Shown here: piece after piece, positions 45,124 to 58,107 of the stretch
Layout of the letters: each line of letters begins with the position of its first letter
Position numbering within the stretch: position 1 is the stretch's first letter
DNA from: Pezizomycotina sp. ARF18
Taxonomy: Eukaryota; Ascomycota
DNA length: 63,825 nt
Direction: 5' to 3'
Assembly: GCA_002224055.1 (NCBI GenBank)
Contig: AZLU01000232.1
Coordinates: 1 to 63,825 of the forward strand
Notes under the pieces: generated by a model
What the model saw: only the letters and a program-made list of their open reading frames with translations
Databases searched by the model: none
Told to the model about the DNA's origin: nothing
Translations under genes and position numbers: made by a program

Positions 45124-48100
45124 GAGGGTAAATGTTAACTACTACTAGGATATTTCTTTTTCTTGACCTTGCCTTTTCCTTCTCTTACATTCTCTCATAG
45201 AAGGGTGGCATGCGCGTGGGTGTGGTATATAATACCTTTGCGGAGTATAGAAAGTAAAAAGACCTATATATAAACTTCCACGCCCGCTTTGGCGATCTCC
45301 TTCGCGTCAAGATAGGTTCTGCATCGCGACTTTGAGATGTGCGGGAACAACCGCATTATCTCGTTCCAGTAATGTAAAGACGATACTGAAACTGTTGGAT
45401 GTGTGGTATACTGGTTTCCTGTGAGGTGTGGTAGTATGGAAATAGTGTGCGACAACCAACCAGTTGCTACTTTACGTGGGTTAGATCAGGCGACGGGGAC
45501 TGAGTGGCAAGTGCATGTTATCTAAACAGCAACACCGCAACACGTTCCTCTCTTACGTATCTACTATTACGGAGTAAGTCTAAGTGATTAAGTATAATTG
45601 ATAGAAAAAAAACCCCCATTCTAATTAGAAGCAGGCACGTGCACATGCTGCTAGAGAAAGGAAACAGGAGAAGTGGAGAATGGAGAGTCTCAGTACCAAC
45701 AGTTTCGATTGGATCGATCGTAATTTTTTTTTTTTTTTTTCGCTTGTGTGTGTTTTCGTTAAATAATAATATTAATTTCCCCTGCCGCACAAAGAAAGAT
45801 ATGCTCAAGAAGGGAAAAAGAAGCGTTTGATAAGCGGCAAGCTATTTTTTAACCGAGCTATATATATATAATACAGGATCTATAACCCGAACCACGTGAA
45901 GAGATATTACGGCAATATAATTCGATTAGAGCTTACATGTGCATATCGCCAATCGATCGTCTAAGTAGCACTAGTAGTCATGAAAGTGCCCTTTTTTTTT
46001 TTTTTGCCAGCAATTACCCAAATTTAGAACGGGTTTGGAAAACCCGGGAGATCAATTGCCGAACTCCGGCGTAGCGAAGGTTTCCAAATGGTTTCTCTTG
46101 AAAGCAGGCAAGCAGGTTGGCAAATTGTTGAATATATAATCGTCATTTCTGTTACCTTTCCAAGGAAAACACCAAAGATATTTTTGTTTTATTTCCCTTT
46201 CTTTTAATAGACGATCAAGTAGGAATCTAATCTGGCATTATAGGGCCTGGGCAGGGTGAGTGAGAGGTTAGCAATACTGCGGCGGCCGAGAGATACACGA
46301 ATGTTTACTATCTATGTCCTCCCACTCTTATCATCGGTTGTAGAATACTACTACTATCCCTCCAGTTTTTTTTTTTTTTTTTTTTTTTTTGGATGCCCGG
46401 ATACTCCGAAAGGATCAGCAAGAGAAGCAACAAAACTCATAAACACACTTCTATCTCCGCCAGACAAAAAAAGACGGAAAGCCGTGAACCGACGAGGTTT
46501 TTTTTTTTTTTCCCTTACACGCGGGGACAAAAGAATTTTAGGGCGATAACGAAATTTTTTTTGTAGTGATCTACTACCAGAATTAAATTCCCATATTCGA
46601 CTTTTTTTTTTTTTTTTTTCTTTTTTTTTTAACTTACCGCGCGTGCCTTGCTTGTTTTAATATTTTCATTTTCCAGGATAGTGCTTTCCTTCGAAGCCTC
46701 GGTAAAGGAGGGCGAAAAAAAAAAAAAAAAAAAAAAAAAAGAGTAATTAAGTAAATCCGCAGCTCGCTAAACAGCGATCCATGGTTACTGACGTTAGGGC
46801 AACGAATCAGACAGTGGTTACTTTTTATTCTACTTTGATTAACACACTCAACGGAAAAAGGATCCCGACAGAGCTGATAGGACGAAGAAGTCAAGCGGTA
46901 TATTAAATTGAGTAGTTTTTTGCCTTTATTCATAGGTAGTTTGTCCTGAATTCTAGTATTCTGTTTATTCCAACGTCGTTTCTCTCCGTCCCGACCATGT
47001 ACAGAGCACTTATGAGCCTGGTACAAAGCACCATCTCAATCGGTACTCTACTGCAGTGTACTCGTATCGCTTTTATCGTGCCGTTTTGCCCGCGTGGTCC
47101 GATGGCATTTCCCTTCGCGCAAAAACTCTCCTTTGGATACAAGACGTGTATGTTTTATATTTGTGGCGAAATAATGATAGTACTTTTGACAAGTGGATGT
47201 AGCATTGCTAGGGCCGATTAACCTCAACCTCTCAAGCGAGAAATAATATGTACTATTTATTTATCATTAATGTCCCGCTCATCCGATTACGTTAACACAG
47301 GGCCTTGTTCGAGAACCATCCTGCTCCCAGGAAAAAAAAAAAAAAAAAAAAAAAAAAATAGAAAACTTGGAAAAGTGGGAAGAAAGGGCCCACTTATTAC
47401 CCTGCCCGCCTCCGTCCTTGTCGTCGTGGCTTGCATGATAATTTCAGCTGGAGATCGCTCCCTGTCCGCCCTAAAGCAAAAAACAATCCCCCTCACCTAT
47501 ATCGAAAACGGAAACTGACGATCGATTTTACGAGACCACTTTTTTTGCGTTCGGGCTGCAGATAAGACTGCAGGAATCTTCTTAAAAGGCAGTTGGGCGA
47601 AGGGCAGCTGAAAGGTTATAAAAAAAAAGCCTTATAACCGACCTATGGATCAGGAAGTCTAGACGAGTCTGCATCTACCCCGGCACAACACTCTCATTCA
47701 ATCGGAGTTTATGAGTTTATTATTGTAGTGTTGACACCTTGTGGCGTTGAAAAGAAAGAAACTAAAAAAGAAAGAATTGTAACACACCAAACTTACCAGC
47801 CATTCGGCAATCCGTTGAGTGTATTTTTGCGTGAGGCTGTGCCCGCTCTGCAACCCGAGTTTGGGCTTCCGAAAGGGCCTTTGCAAGAGCACCAAAAAAA
47901 AAAAAAAAAAAAAAAACAGCACGTACCTCGCGACGTTGTACGAGGCGCAGACTCGCACGACACTGGCTTTTTATTTTTATTTTATTTTTCCCAAGCGGCG
48001 ATTAGAATGTTCACGTTAAAGTCCAAGATACCCACCTCTTCACCTACGAGTCTACGAATGAACACTTATTAACGCGTAAAACTTTTTTTACGCAGATACA

Positions 48101-48200
48101 TGCAGATCGCCACTGGATATCCTTTACGTTGACACGTGTTTGTCGTACGGTTTACCTGATCGAGTCTCGCCTTTAGTTGACGATAATGAAAATATCCCCT
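44131..48200. other. gene-poor AT-rich stretch with many homopolymers
   Basis: Contains A or T runs of 20 to 30 bases at about 45093-45122, 46367-46390, 46716-46740, 47333-47358 and 47893-47915. Short frames such as plus strand 46997-47221 show no family signal. I see no RNA gene. Confidence 0.5.
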
Positions 48201-51200
48201 CTTTCTTTCTTTCTTTTTTTAGAAAAAAAAAAAAAAAAATACGCCAACGTGTAATGCTTAATCGAAGTTGACGGACATAACTTCTGTTAGAGTAGCTTTA
48301 GACCAGATTGTCGTTGGAGAAAATGGCAATCTGTTCTTCATATTGCTTACACAGACTAAGAGGAAATAGCTAAACCTGCCATCATGTACGATTGTATGTT
48401 ATATATGTCATATGATTTGGAGAATTGGAAACATGCCTGGTCTCATTGAATGTTGTTGATACACTCGCGATCGGCCCTCCTTAGGATCGATCGATCAGCA
48501 AGCGAATATCTGCACCGAGGTAATCGAAAGTAAGAGGCGATTTCATCGGAGATGTTTCATTTGAACAACAACTTTGTCAGGCATCCATTTTCTGGCTCCA
48601 CTTTTTTTTTCTTTGCTAATTGTATTCGAGCTCTCTATCCTTCGGGATTCATCAGAAGAGTGAGAAATATCAGGGAAGTAAGAGAGCAAGGAACGAAGAC
48701 AACCGAAAAAACACGAGGCTCACCCTAAGACGTTAAAGTATTACTGGTAATGGACTTATCGGGGGTCTAATTTATTTGATTGCGAGATCTACTGACTCGT
48801 AGGAAATATGCAGATGCAAGGGAGATTTGGAGCAGGGGTGAGTCAAACATAACTGAACCAATTACGCCATTCATTTCGGAGATGCGACCTGTCATCGACT
48901 AGCCCACTAAGTTATAAGATAAAAAGCTATAATACATTTTGAACGGAATAGATATATCCCTAACAATATGGACTAAACAAATTTACACTTTGCTTCATTT
49001 TAGTTTACATATTTACACTTACTTTCTCTCGCGCCTAGCCCTATAGGCCTAAGCCCACAATGCAATTCTCACTACCTGCGGTTACAGTTCACGAGGTTGG
49101 TCAATTTTTTATCGATATATCGTAGACTATTACCAGATGGTTGAGCTGGTATTCTATATATAAGCATCTGGAGATGCTTATTATACAGTATCCAAATAAA
49201 ATGTCCTCAGAAATTGAGGCTGCTGGGCTGGGTTTATAGTCAATACTTTACCACTTGCAGATTTGAACACGCGTAGAATATGGGACTAATTGAGACATAC
49301 GTGCTGGGCCTGGAATATGCAAATAGTAACAATTAGCCTGTGGTAAATAAGTTTATGATGTTGAGATGCTACTAGAACCCTTTATCTTGATATTACCGGA
49401 CTTTCCATGACTTGATATTCAGAGCTTGCTCAAGGTATAGATTCCGTATTCCTTGATGATTGTGCCACCATATGCATATTTCTTGATTTAATATTATCAG
49501 CCCAAACGCTAAACACAAACTATCAAAACACAGCTCTGAAATTTCTCCTCAGCGCTACATCAACAATACTTATCCATGCTCACTAAGTGCTTTGAGACAA
49601 CCGTTGTGATGATCGAGCCGAAGGTTTTAGCTTTGATAAATGATCATCCTCAATCTAAAGGTTATGTTATCCGTAAAAAATTAGTAAACGGATGATTGTT
49701 TCAAGTTCAAACCTCCAAAAGGGTAGATGACATGATCATAGCATTTTCTTACGTGGAAGCAAATATAAAATGATCCAACTACTAGTAACCTTTATTTTTT
49801 AACGCCATGAAAACAACTAACAATATTGATATATAAACTTAAGAATATGTCCTTTTAAGACTGAGGTTTAGATTAGGTATAATAGTAAATCACCTATCTC
49901 ACTTCACAGACTGCTTAGCACGACTTCTCTTTTATAGACATATCCATCAGTAGTAGTTTTATGCGCGCTAATATTCCAAAAAAAAAAAAAAATTCTAAAA
50001 TCGTATCTATTCTTCAAACTCTCTGCTTTCATTCATCTTCTACCTTTCTAGCCCTCTCTAGAAACCTCTTTCTTTGAAATCCATCTATTATCATTTTTAC
50101 CATTGTCTTTACTCAATGATAATAAGATATAATTTCAGCATCTACCTACTTATTTGTCCCACCTTTTGTTATTAACAAAAAAACAGTAGATACTTGACTA
50201 AGTGAATTAGCCTTTGTTCAATGCTCTTGGAATGATCGGAAAAATAATTAGCTAACCAGTCAGCTGGTCAGCTAGTTAGACGTTGGCTAGTAGTTAATTA
50301 CTTAGTTTACCTTACTTAGTTGAGTAAGTACTAGTTAGACGTTAGTCTCAAGAAAGTATCTATATAAGACTAACTGTTATCATTGTTATTATGTAGAATT
50401 TTTAAACTTGGATTAGAGATAACGGAGATTTACAATTATAAACCATTCAAAACAGAAGGGGTGGATAATATTATAATGGATTATTGGTTAAAGGATGGTC
50501 TTAAGTAAGAATGAATTACTATTATTATTTTACTTAGAGATAAGAAAATTATAAAAACTGGTTACTGCTTAGCTTTTTAAATACTAAGCACGGATAAATC
50601 CTTCTCATCCTTGTATAATAGTGATATTATATTCAGTCTCGTGACCAGAACTTCCAAAAGGTTACACTTATAAGCCATATAATGCTATATCTTAGCTAGA
50701 ATACATTAAATTTCTGAGAACAATACCTAAAATAGTATAGGATAGTCTACAGTATTTTCTTTCTTTTTAATATTTATATACTTAAATCAAACAACCTTTT
50801 TTTTTTTTTTTCAAGAAAAAAAAAGAAAAAAAGCTCAGTTGGTCTATTATCATCTACTAGTATTTATTTATTTTGGCCGGGTGTATATAGTAGCTTTAAA
50901 GCAATCGAGTGATATTACTACTATTTGCATTTTAGAAATATATTATCCCCCATCTTCTTCTACTCTGGAGACCCTCTCAAGGAGGTCTTATAATAGGCTA
51001 AATACAGTGTAATTTATCCTTCTTACTTGATAAGCCAAAATTAATTAAATTTGTTTCTATATGCTCGCTGAAGATCTTCTGAAGAGAGATATTGACAGAC
51101 CCACGTTACACAGAATAATTACGCAAATGAACGGGTTGACGGGAGAACAAATGTATATATTATTATTATTAAAACGCAGAAGAAAAATTCTTGGCAAGTA

Positions 51201-52105
51201 TTTTCATCCTTTTTATCTTTTCATTCCGGAGGGTCAAAGAAAGCCTAAGAAGCTGCTATATTCAATAATATTCGTTCACGATAAGAATAAGAATAAGAAT
51301 AAGAATATATAATATTAATTAGCCTATGATATATTGATATCATATCGATTTATACTTACGCCGGCGAGGTGGTTTGGATTTCTCCTAATATTCTCTTTGG
51401 CGTGTAAAAGCTGCACTAAGAGCTGCACTAAGTTAGTGAAAAAATAAGCTGTTATACCGTATACCTGCTGGCAGACGGTAATCCCTTATTGTTTTCTCCC
51501 ATATATTTTTTTTATTTAATAATAGCTGTATCGTGGTCTCGATTGGTAAGCAGGCTCCAGGTTTCTCTCTTCCCTCCTCTTCCCTCCCTCTCTCCTCCCT
51601 CTCTCCCTCCCTCTCTGCTCTCTCCCTCTCTCTTCTCTGCCCGGTTTTTTTTTTTTTTGGGGAGGTGTGGGCACGGGGTGGTTTGGACCGTTTGCGCGGG
51701 GGATGCTCAATGACGCTAAACCGTTTTATCCAAGCTAAGTATTTTTCAGTGCTCCCTTTTTTGATAATAATATTTTTTTTTTTTTTTTAATCTTCCCTTT
51801 GGAGGGGTTTGATGAATCTCACCTCTCAAGAGTCAAGACCCTTCTTAACTTCAGCCGCTTTGTCAATGATCTTCTTTTATCCTACTCTCGTTCTCCACTT
51901 ACACCTTCTATACCTCTTGCCCCCTTTCACTATTTCACGTTCTTGAGAGTGTCCTTTGCTGTCTCCCGTAAAATACCTCTTATTCCCTTGTTTGCATTAT
52001 CGTTGTCGCCTTGTCGATTTCCTTCGACTTTAGTATCCACCCCGACTTTCTTCAGATTCGCGTTTTTAACCGGCACGACCACGCTGGTCCTAAAGAGGGG
52101 TCGCG
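48201..52105. other. strongly AT-rich gene desert
   Basis: From about 48850 to 51500 the sequence is very AT-rich with almost no open frame over 60 codons. It holds a 10-bp perfect hairpin (49160-49181) and a 13-base direct repeat (CTAGTTAGACGTT) near 50271 and 50329. From 51540 to 52000 it is pyrimidine-rich and probably forms the promoter and 5' untranslated region of the Q-rich gene. Confidence 0.55.
49160..49181. repeat. perfect 10-bp hairpin, loop GG
   Basis: ATAAGCATCT and AGATGCTTAT are exact reverse complements separated by GG. It lies in the AT-rich desert without a nearby gene. Confidence 0.8.
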
Positions 52106-52118
52106 ATGCAAACCAGGG

Positions 52119-52172
<54 letters not shown>

Positions 52173-54481
52173 TCAATCAATATGGGCCGGGACGATTCCC
52201 CCGGGTGTGTTGCAACTGGAGCAGCAACCGGCGTCCAGCGTTTAATGCCAGTATGTGCACTTTCAGTCTGGGCAAAATGCTTCTTGAATTTGAATTTCCA
52301 GAGGCCGATACTCCGCATCATTGCGGATGACCTAACTTCTCGCAAATATATTATATAATATCATTTTCTTTGGTTTCCTTGTCTTGTCCCCCCCTTTTTT
52401 TTTCTTTTTTTTAACTTCTTGTTTGAATTTGGTTTCGAATCTGGTACGTATATGCAGATCAGCTACCGCCCCTGCACTCCTATCTTCACAACACTCCAAC
52501 GTCAACTTCAATTTTGCACCGGCCCCGTCATTCGCTCCGCAAGCGCAGCAGAGCTTTATACCTCCCAACTTGGTTCCCCATACCGCAAATCAGAACACAC
52601 AGTGGCAGCAGCCAGGTGCAGCGTCCACTTCTTACGGGCCTCCACAAGTTTCAAGCCCTCCGAATGCTCTCGGAGCGAGCTTTTCTCCGCATTTGAGTGG
52701 TAATGCCTTTAGTGGCGCTCAGCTTCCACAACCCTCGTATGGTTCTGCTACGCAATTTCCCACCATTCAACCGAGCCCCAACAGTGCAACAGCGCAATTT
52801 CGCAGCGTTCCCTTCCGCTGCTACGGGCGGTCATCAGTACGGGGCGCAATTTTCACAAATCAATTTTTTACAAAGTATTTCTCCTCCCGCGACACACCAA
52901 CAGCTCTTTCCCGAAAGCGGCACAGATGGCGGTCTTTTTCATGTCCAAGCTCAACCACATCAGTATGGCTCTCACACACAACAGCCAGCGCAGCAGCCTG
53001 CAGCGTATCCGAACCCAGCATTGTTCGGAAGCACAGACTTTGCGAATCTTGGTTCTGTCAGCCAACAGCCCGTCACGCACTCAATCCCGTGCCCCAGCAA
53101 CAACGACCCAATGGGATGGTGCCTACCCCCAACCTCCTCAGCCTGGACAGCTGCAATCCATCTCTCAATTGTGGCAGCAGCATTCCGTTCAATCTGCTCA
53201 AACACAAGGCCCATCGCAACAGCAACCATACCAGCGAATGCGTACCAGCCACTTCCTGCCAGCAACAATCTGCGCAGGACCCTCCTCAGAAATTTGGATC
53301 GACCTCTGGAGACCCGCAGGCTGCATTTTACGCCACGGTGACCCCTCCGCCTCCAGCGGCTCCCAACCCCAGCGACGGCAACATCGGCCCAATTCTTTGC
53401 AGCTACTGCCGCAGCCGTATATCCCCGGTTGCGGCTTCAACCCTCCCCTCACGCTCAATCTCTCCCTAACCAACAAACCCTCCACATAAAGATACGCACG
53501 CCCTGAAAAGCCGATAACAACTGCGTCTGGGTTTGGTTTGGAGGCTTTGTAGGCTGGGAAGTCTACACAGGGGATGAAGAGGAAGCAAAGAAGAACAATA
53601 GGGATGAAAATCATCTACAGGACAGTATATCTCAGTATGGCGCAGTCGAGATGCCAGCAAAAACTCCACCCGTGCCCTCCCAGTCTTTCCCTAATTTCCA
53701 GTCTATCTCTCCACCGCAAGCAACGTAGATGGACCAGGACCGGTAATCCTCAGGCACCGAGTCAAACTCGGCAGAGCAGCCGCAATTGTGTGCAAGTGAC
53801 ACAGCTTGGTCTGTCGGTGCCATTGCTGCAGCGGGCCAGACTGCCTCGAGCCAGTTGCACTCTGGTAGTATTTCGAACCAGGGTGGTCATTATCAGGTCG
53901 GCGCTGGTAGTACGACTGCAGCAATTCCTGGCCCTTATTCACAACAGACAACTCTATCCCAAACATCCCCAATCAACTATATTTTGAATCCTCAGGAGCC
54001 TATTAATAGCAATTTTGCAGCTTCCCACACGCCGGCAGCGTAACTTCTGCTTCCCACGGCATGAATAGCCTCGCCCCCCAGAAATTGTCACCGAAACCCC
54101 AAAGCGGGGTAGGCCCATCTTCAGCCGTCCAGAATTACTCAGCCCACCTCCAGGACATATTGGTCCCCAGGCTGCTTTCCAGTCGGAGTTTATAGGGCCA
54201 CAAAACACGGGAAATAGCCCGCAGCTCCCGCTGCAGGCGGGCCAGCAACAGCTTCCCTATCCGGTAGTAAGTCAACAACTGCCCGGATATGGGGCTTCCC
54301 AACCACAGCAGCAAGCTTCCTTTGGTGTTGTAGCTGGTCCGTCAATCGATAGTAGTATCTCTTCCCAGGAAAGTAACTACCAACCATATGGAGGCTCGTT
54401 TCCACTAGTTTGACTCCACATCAGGAACAGTCCGGTAATAGTAGTAGACAGACCTGTTTCAGCACGCCTCTTGATCCTTGA
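52106..54481 (+). CDS. Gln/Ser/Pro-rich low-complexity protein
   Basis: Seen: a probable start ATG at 52106 followed by a CAACAG/CAGCAG repeat (about 52118-52170) that gives poly-Gln in one frame and Ser/Asn in another. An intron of about 120 bases probably ends near 52455. The following 2 kb alternate between frames but keep one composition: FNFAPAPSFAPQAQQSFIPP, SATGGHQYGAQFSQINFLQ, QAQPHQYGSHTQQPAQQPAA and, near the end, PYPVVSQQLPGYGASQPQQQ, with a stop near 54481. It resembles prion-like, disordered scaffold regions, and I found no folded domain. About ten frame changes occur. It lies directly upstream of the coiled-coil gene in the same orientation, and both may be one gene. Confidence 0.55.
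52118..52170 (+). repeat. CAACAG/CAG triplet repeat coding for poly-Gln
   Basis: About 17 codons of CAA and CAG in a run, within the predicted N-terminus of the Q-rich protein. The length is likely polymorphic between strains. Confidence 0.85.
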
Positions 54482-54659
54482 TTCTGTCCCCTCATTATTG
54501 TATTTTACTCACGTCGAAAATTTGATGAGTTTAGCTGCCCCGCCTAAACTAAGTCAAACCTCCACGCAGCGGAAGTGGTGACAATAAGCCTAAGCTAGTT
54601 GAGTCTTCAATTTTATCGGAGAATCTATTCAAAGTGAGTCCAAAAGCTTAATATCTTCA

Positions 54660-57240
54660 AGAGTGGATACTATTATTACAATTGCATCCCACCTTCTTTT
54701 CTTGCCCGTTCCTATATCTAGCTGCACCATCCCGTTCCCTATAGAGAGAACCCAAGAGCCCAAGAAATTTCTGGACCATTTTATACCTGCCGATCTAAAC
54801 ACGTATTATGTGATTCCATATATCGATATGTTGGCAATGATAAAGCTTGAGGCGGCAGCTTCGTCGGATATCGAACGTTTAAGGATATTCAATCAGTTTA
54901 TTGATGACGAATATCGTCGCAGGGGCGCAAATACCCTGATGCCATTGGTGTTGACCTTGTGGATAAAGGGGAACAACGTGCTCCAGAACGCCCTGCATGG
55001 GAATCTCAGCATAATGTTCAGACTCGTCAAGATTCGATAGGAAGCACTCAAAGGTCCTATACCGCCGGCGATGACTCTCCACTGCGAAGGCAATCGCAGA
55101 TTTGGAGGGCGATTTCAACTCGATATCATTGGCAGCAGCCGCAACAACAGGCAATCAGATTACAGACGCAGAGGATAATAGCCAAATTCGGAATGAGCCG
55201 AAGTATAACCACGTCCACTCTCTTTTAGCAGGCAAAGCCCGGCCACGCAGCCGCCAATATCACCACCCGCGCAGACCTACGCTCCACCTCGTATCAAGCC
55301 TTTTCTCCGCCACCAGATCAACGGACACAACAAAAATGCTCCGGTCAACAGTGCCCAGGACTGCAACAAACGCGGCAGCATTTTGCGGGATCGATCGACG
55401 TATGATGGGCCCGCGTCCGCAGCAGTGGAATGTTTCGGTTCCTGCGGCTATATCACCCGAACCGACAGTACAGCGGGTCCCGAGCTCTGATGATATCCGG
55501 ATCGAGTCTACGCTGGCAAAAGAAGCTAAGAAGCTAGTCGAAAATAGACAGAAGCGCCCACTACAGGATGAACCTCATCAAGGTAGACATGAATCCATAG
55601 GGGATGGCTCTGCTTACATGCAGCGGACGTATATGGAAGCGGACGCACCGAACAGGCCACAGAGGCGCGCTACGCCGCGGACGAATACTACCGGATTACC
55701 AGATACGCTCATCGCCGGGCCGGTGGCTGCTGCAGCAATCACAGGGCTTCGGAGGTACTGGGAAATGTTGCTAAAGAGCCAACAAGATAAACGATACGGA
55801 TGGCTTTGTGGTCGTACCTAGTAGCGTCTCGCCGGAGAGCTATTACACGAGGCGCTATCTTCAAACCTGCAAGGTCCCCAGTAGCGCAGGACCACCTATT
55901 GCTAACAAGACACCAGAAGTGACAAAACCAGCGTCACGAGCCCCACAATCTCCAATTCCGCCGGCGCACCGGCGGCACCAGCAGCGCCTATTTCCAATGA
56001 TACGCCTTCAGAGTCGGCGGCCGGTAGCATCGCGTCGCTGTCGGCAGTACTGGGAACAGGACGGAGAGTTAGACCTGTCAAATCCAGAGCCCTCGAACCG
56101 ATCCGTAAGCAGCTGGAAACCATTGGTACCGATGTAGCATTCGTGGAAGAAGTTTTGAAGAAGTTTGACGTAAGCGCCAAGAAATTAGGGACAAGAATGA
56201 ATCAGAGCGGGATAAAGAGAAAACGGAGCACGACGATTACTATGACGACCTGTACAACGCCAAGAAGATTACGTATGAGGACCTGCGGGATGCAGAGGAG
56301 GAGATCGTGTCAAGATGAATGAACGAAAAGACCAGGAAGAGAACGACGAGTTTCAGCGATATATCGCAGAAGTCTTTACCCCCACGTACACCAAGTTGCA
56401 AGAAAGAATCGGCTACCTCAAACTGAGTACACAAAGCAGTTCATTTCACAAAATTGCTTCGGCAGGCAAACAGAAGTATGAGGATGTGGCTCGCAGCCAG
56501 AACTTCTGGATACTTTGAACCTCTTGGTTGAACTCTTCGACGCCATCGAGCTACAGAGCCAAGTCCTGCAGAAAGTCCTTGCTGAACGAGCGAAGCGATA
56601 CAAGGCTACAGTTCTCAACCCTTTGTATCGAGACCACTCCTCGAATAAAGTTGAAACTCTCAGGAACATGAGGAAACACTTTGAAGACGATGACAACAAG
56701 GCTGCACTGGACGCCGCGCAGGAGGCATTATACAGATCTAGATCCCTCATGTCAACCGTGAGGGAGTGCATGGAGTCTGGGCTCAATCTGGAGATTGGAT
56801 TCTTCCACGAGATTCAACCGGTCCTAGTAACCACGCTCGAGAAGCTCCCGAAGACCTCAAAGACTACTCTGGCGATGTGGGCCACCTCCATAATGTAGCC
56901 CAGTATGCCTTTGACGTCCTCAGGCTTTAACTGAGACGCAAGATACGATGATGAAGGTCTTTCACAAGGCAAATAAATCCCTCAATAGTGCCGAGCAAAA
57001 CTTTGACGTATGTAACGCCAAAATTAAAGGCTTGAGCGCAGATGAGGTAAAAGAAGTCGTGGCCCAAAAAGAAGAGCAGTCCAAGGTGCTGGATGAAGAA
57101 CTGAGAGAGGCTGGAGCATATCAATGGCTACTTCAGCAGTGTCAAAGACAATGTACTACCTTACTTGACGAAGTTGAAGAAATTTTTGGGAATTCCTCAG
57201 GCGGATTGAATGGCTGGTTAGGGAGAGTAACCTTGAACAG
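54660..57240 (+). CDS. large coiled-coil protein of unknown function
   Basis: Seen: an N-terminal conserved-looking segment, EPKKFLDHFIPADLNTYYVI followed by DMLAMIKLEAAASSDIERLR and FNQFIDDEYRRRG; a Pro/Gln/Arg-rich middle (55100-56000); then a long helical region, SRALEPIRKQLETIGTD, FVEEVLKKFDVSAKKLRDKN, DDLYNAKKITYEDLRDAEEE, RKDQEENDEFQRYIAEVFTP, LFDAIELQSQVLQKVLAERA and VETLRNMRKHFEDDDNKAAL. The last part (56948-57200) reads HKANKSLNSAEQNFDVCNAK and continues as coiled coil to about 57210. I do not recognise the family. There are about ten frame changes, but the last kilobase is largely one continuous reading with few switches, which argues for a real, expressed gene. The start is unresolved and may be the upstream Q-rich gene. 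Confidence 0.6.
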
Positions 57241-58063
57241 TTCCTTTATATCTTTATATTTTCAGGACGCACACCGCTTTGCTCTTCCGTTTTTACTTAT
57301 CCTCCGTCGATTTCCTTTCTTTCTTCTTCCCCCCCCCCCCCCACCCCCCCTTTTTTTTTTTTTCCCTTCCTTTTTTTTGCTTTAGGATTATTATCGTTTT
57401 TTATAGCTTAATGATATATCTATTCCTTGTTAGGGAATCTCGGTTGGGGAAACAGTGTTATAATTATATGATAATAATATAAATCACCTAGCAGACTAGC
57501 CCTTTTTTTTTCTTTTTCTTTTTTTCCTTTTCTTTTCTTTTTTTTTTTTTTTTTTTTTGCTGATAATTTGAATAGAATAGAATAGAATAACAATAAAACA
57601 GATACTAGGTAGCCTAGCACTGGCTGTAAATGAGTGATTTGCTGCTAGTAGTGAGAAATTCATTTTAGGGCAATTAGTTTAGAAGTATTAATAATTATTT
57701 GGCTTGCTTTGGATATCCTCAACGCCCAAGAACCTAGCTTAGTATAGAACAAGCTATGCAGGTTTACATATATCGTGAACTACTTTGTACGTACAATCAG
57801 CAGTGGGTGTTTGCTTACAAGGCGACACAGGGACGACACGTAGTAACAAGCCCCGTCTCATGATATAACAGAAATTTTGGTGAAAGACTATTAGATTTCC
57901 GAGTGGTGAGCAGAATACTGCAGCGAAGACACATATTTACAATTATAGGTAGCATATTTGTAAATAACAGGAACTGGTGAAGGGGGATAATGCTAAGAGT
58001 CAAAGAAAAGACTGCCCGTACAAGAATAATCTTACAAATAGGAGGGGGTTTGTTTTTTTTTTG

Positions 58064-58107
<44 letters not shown>

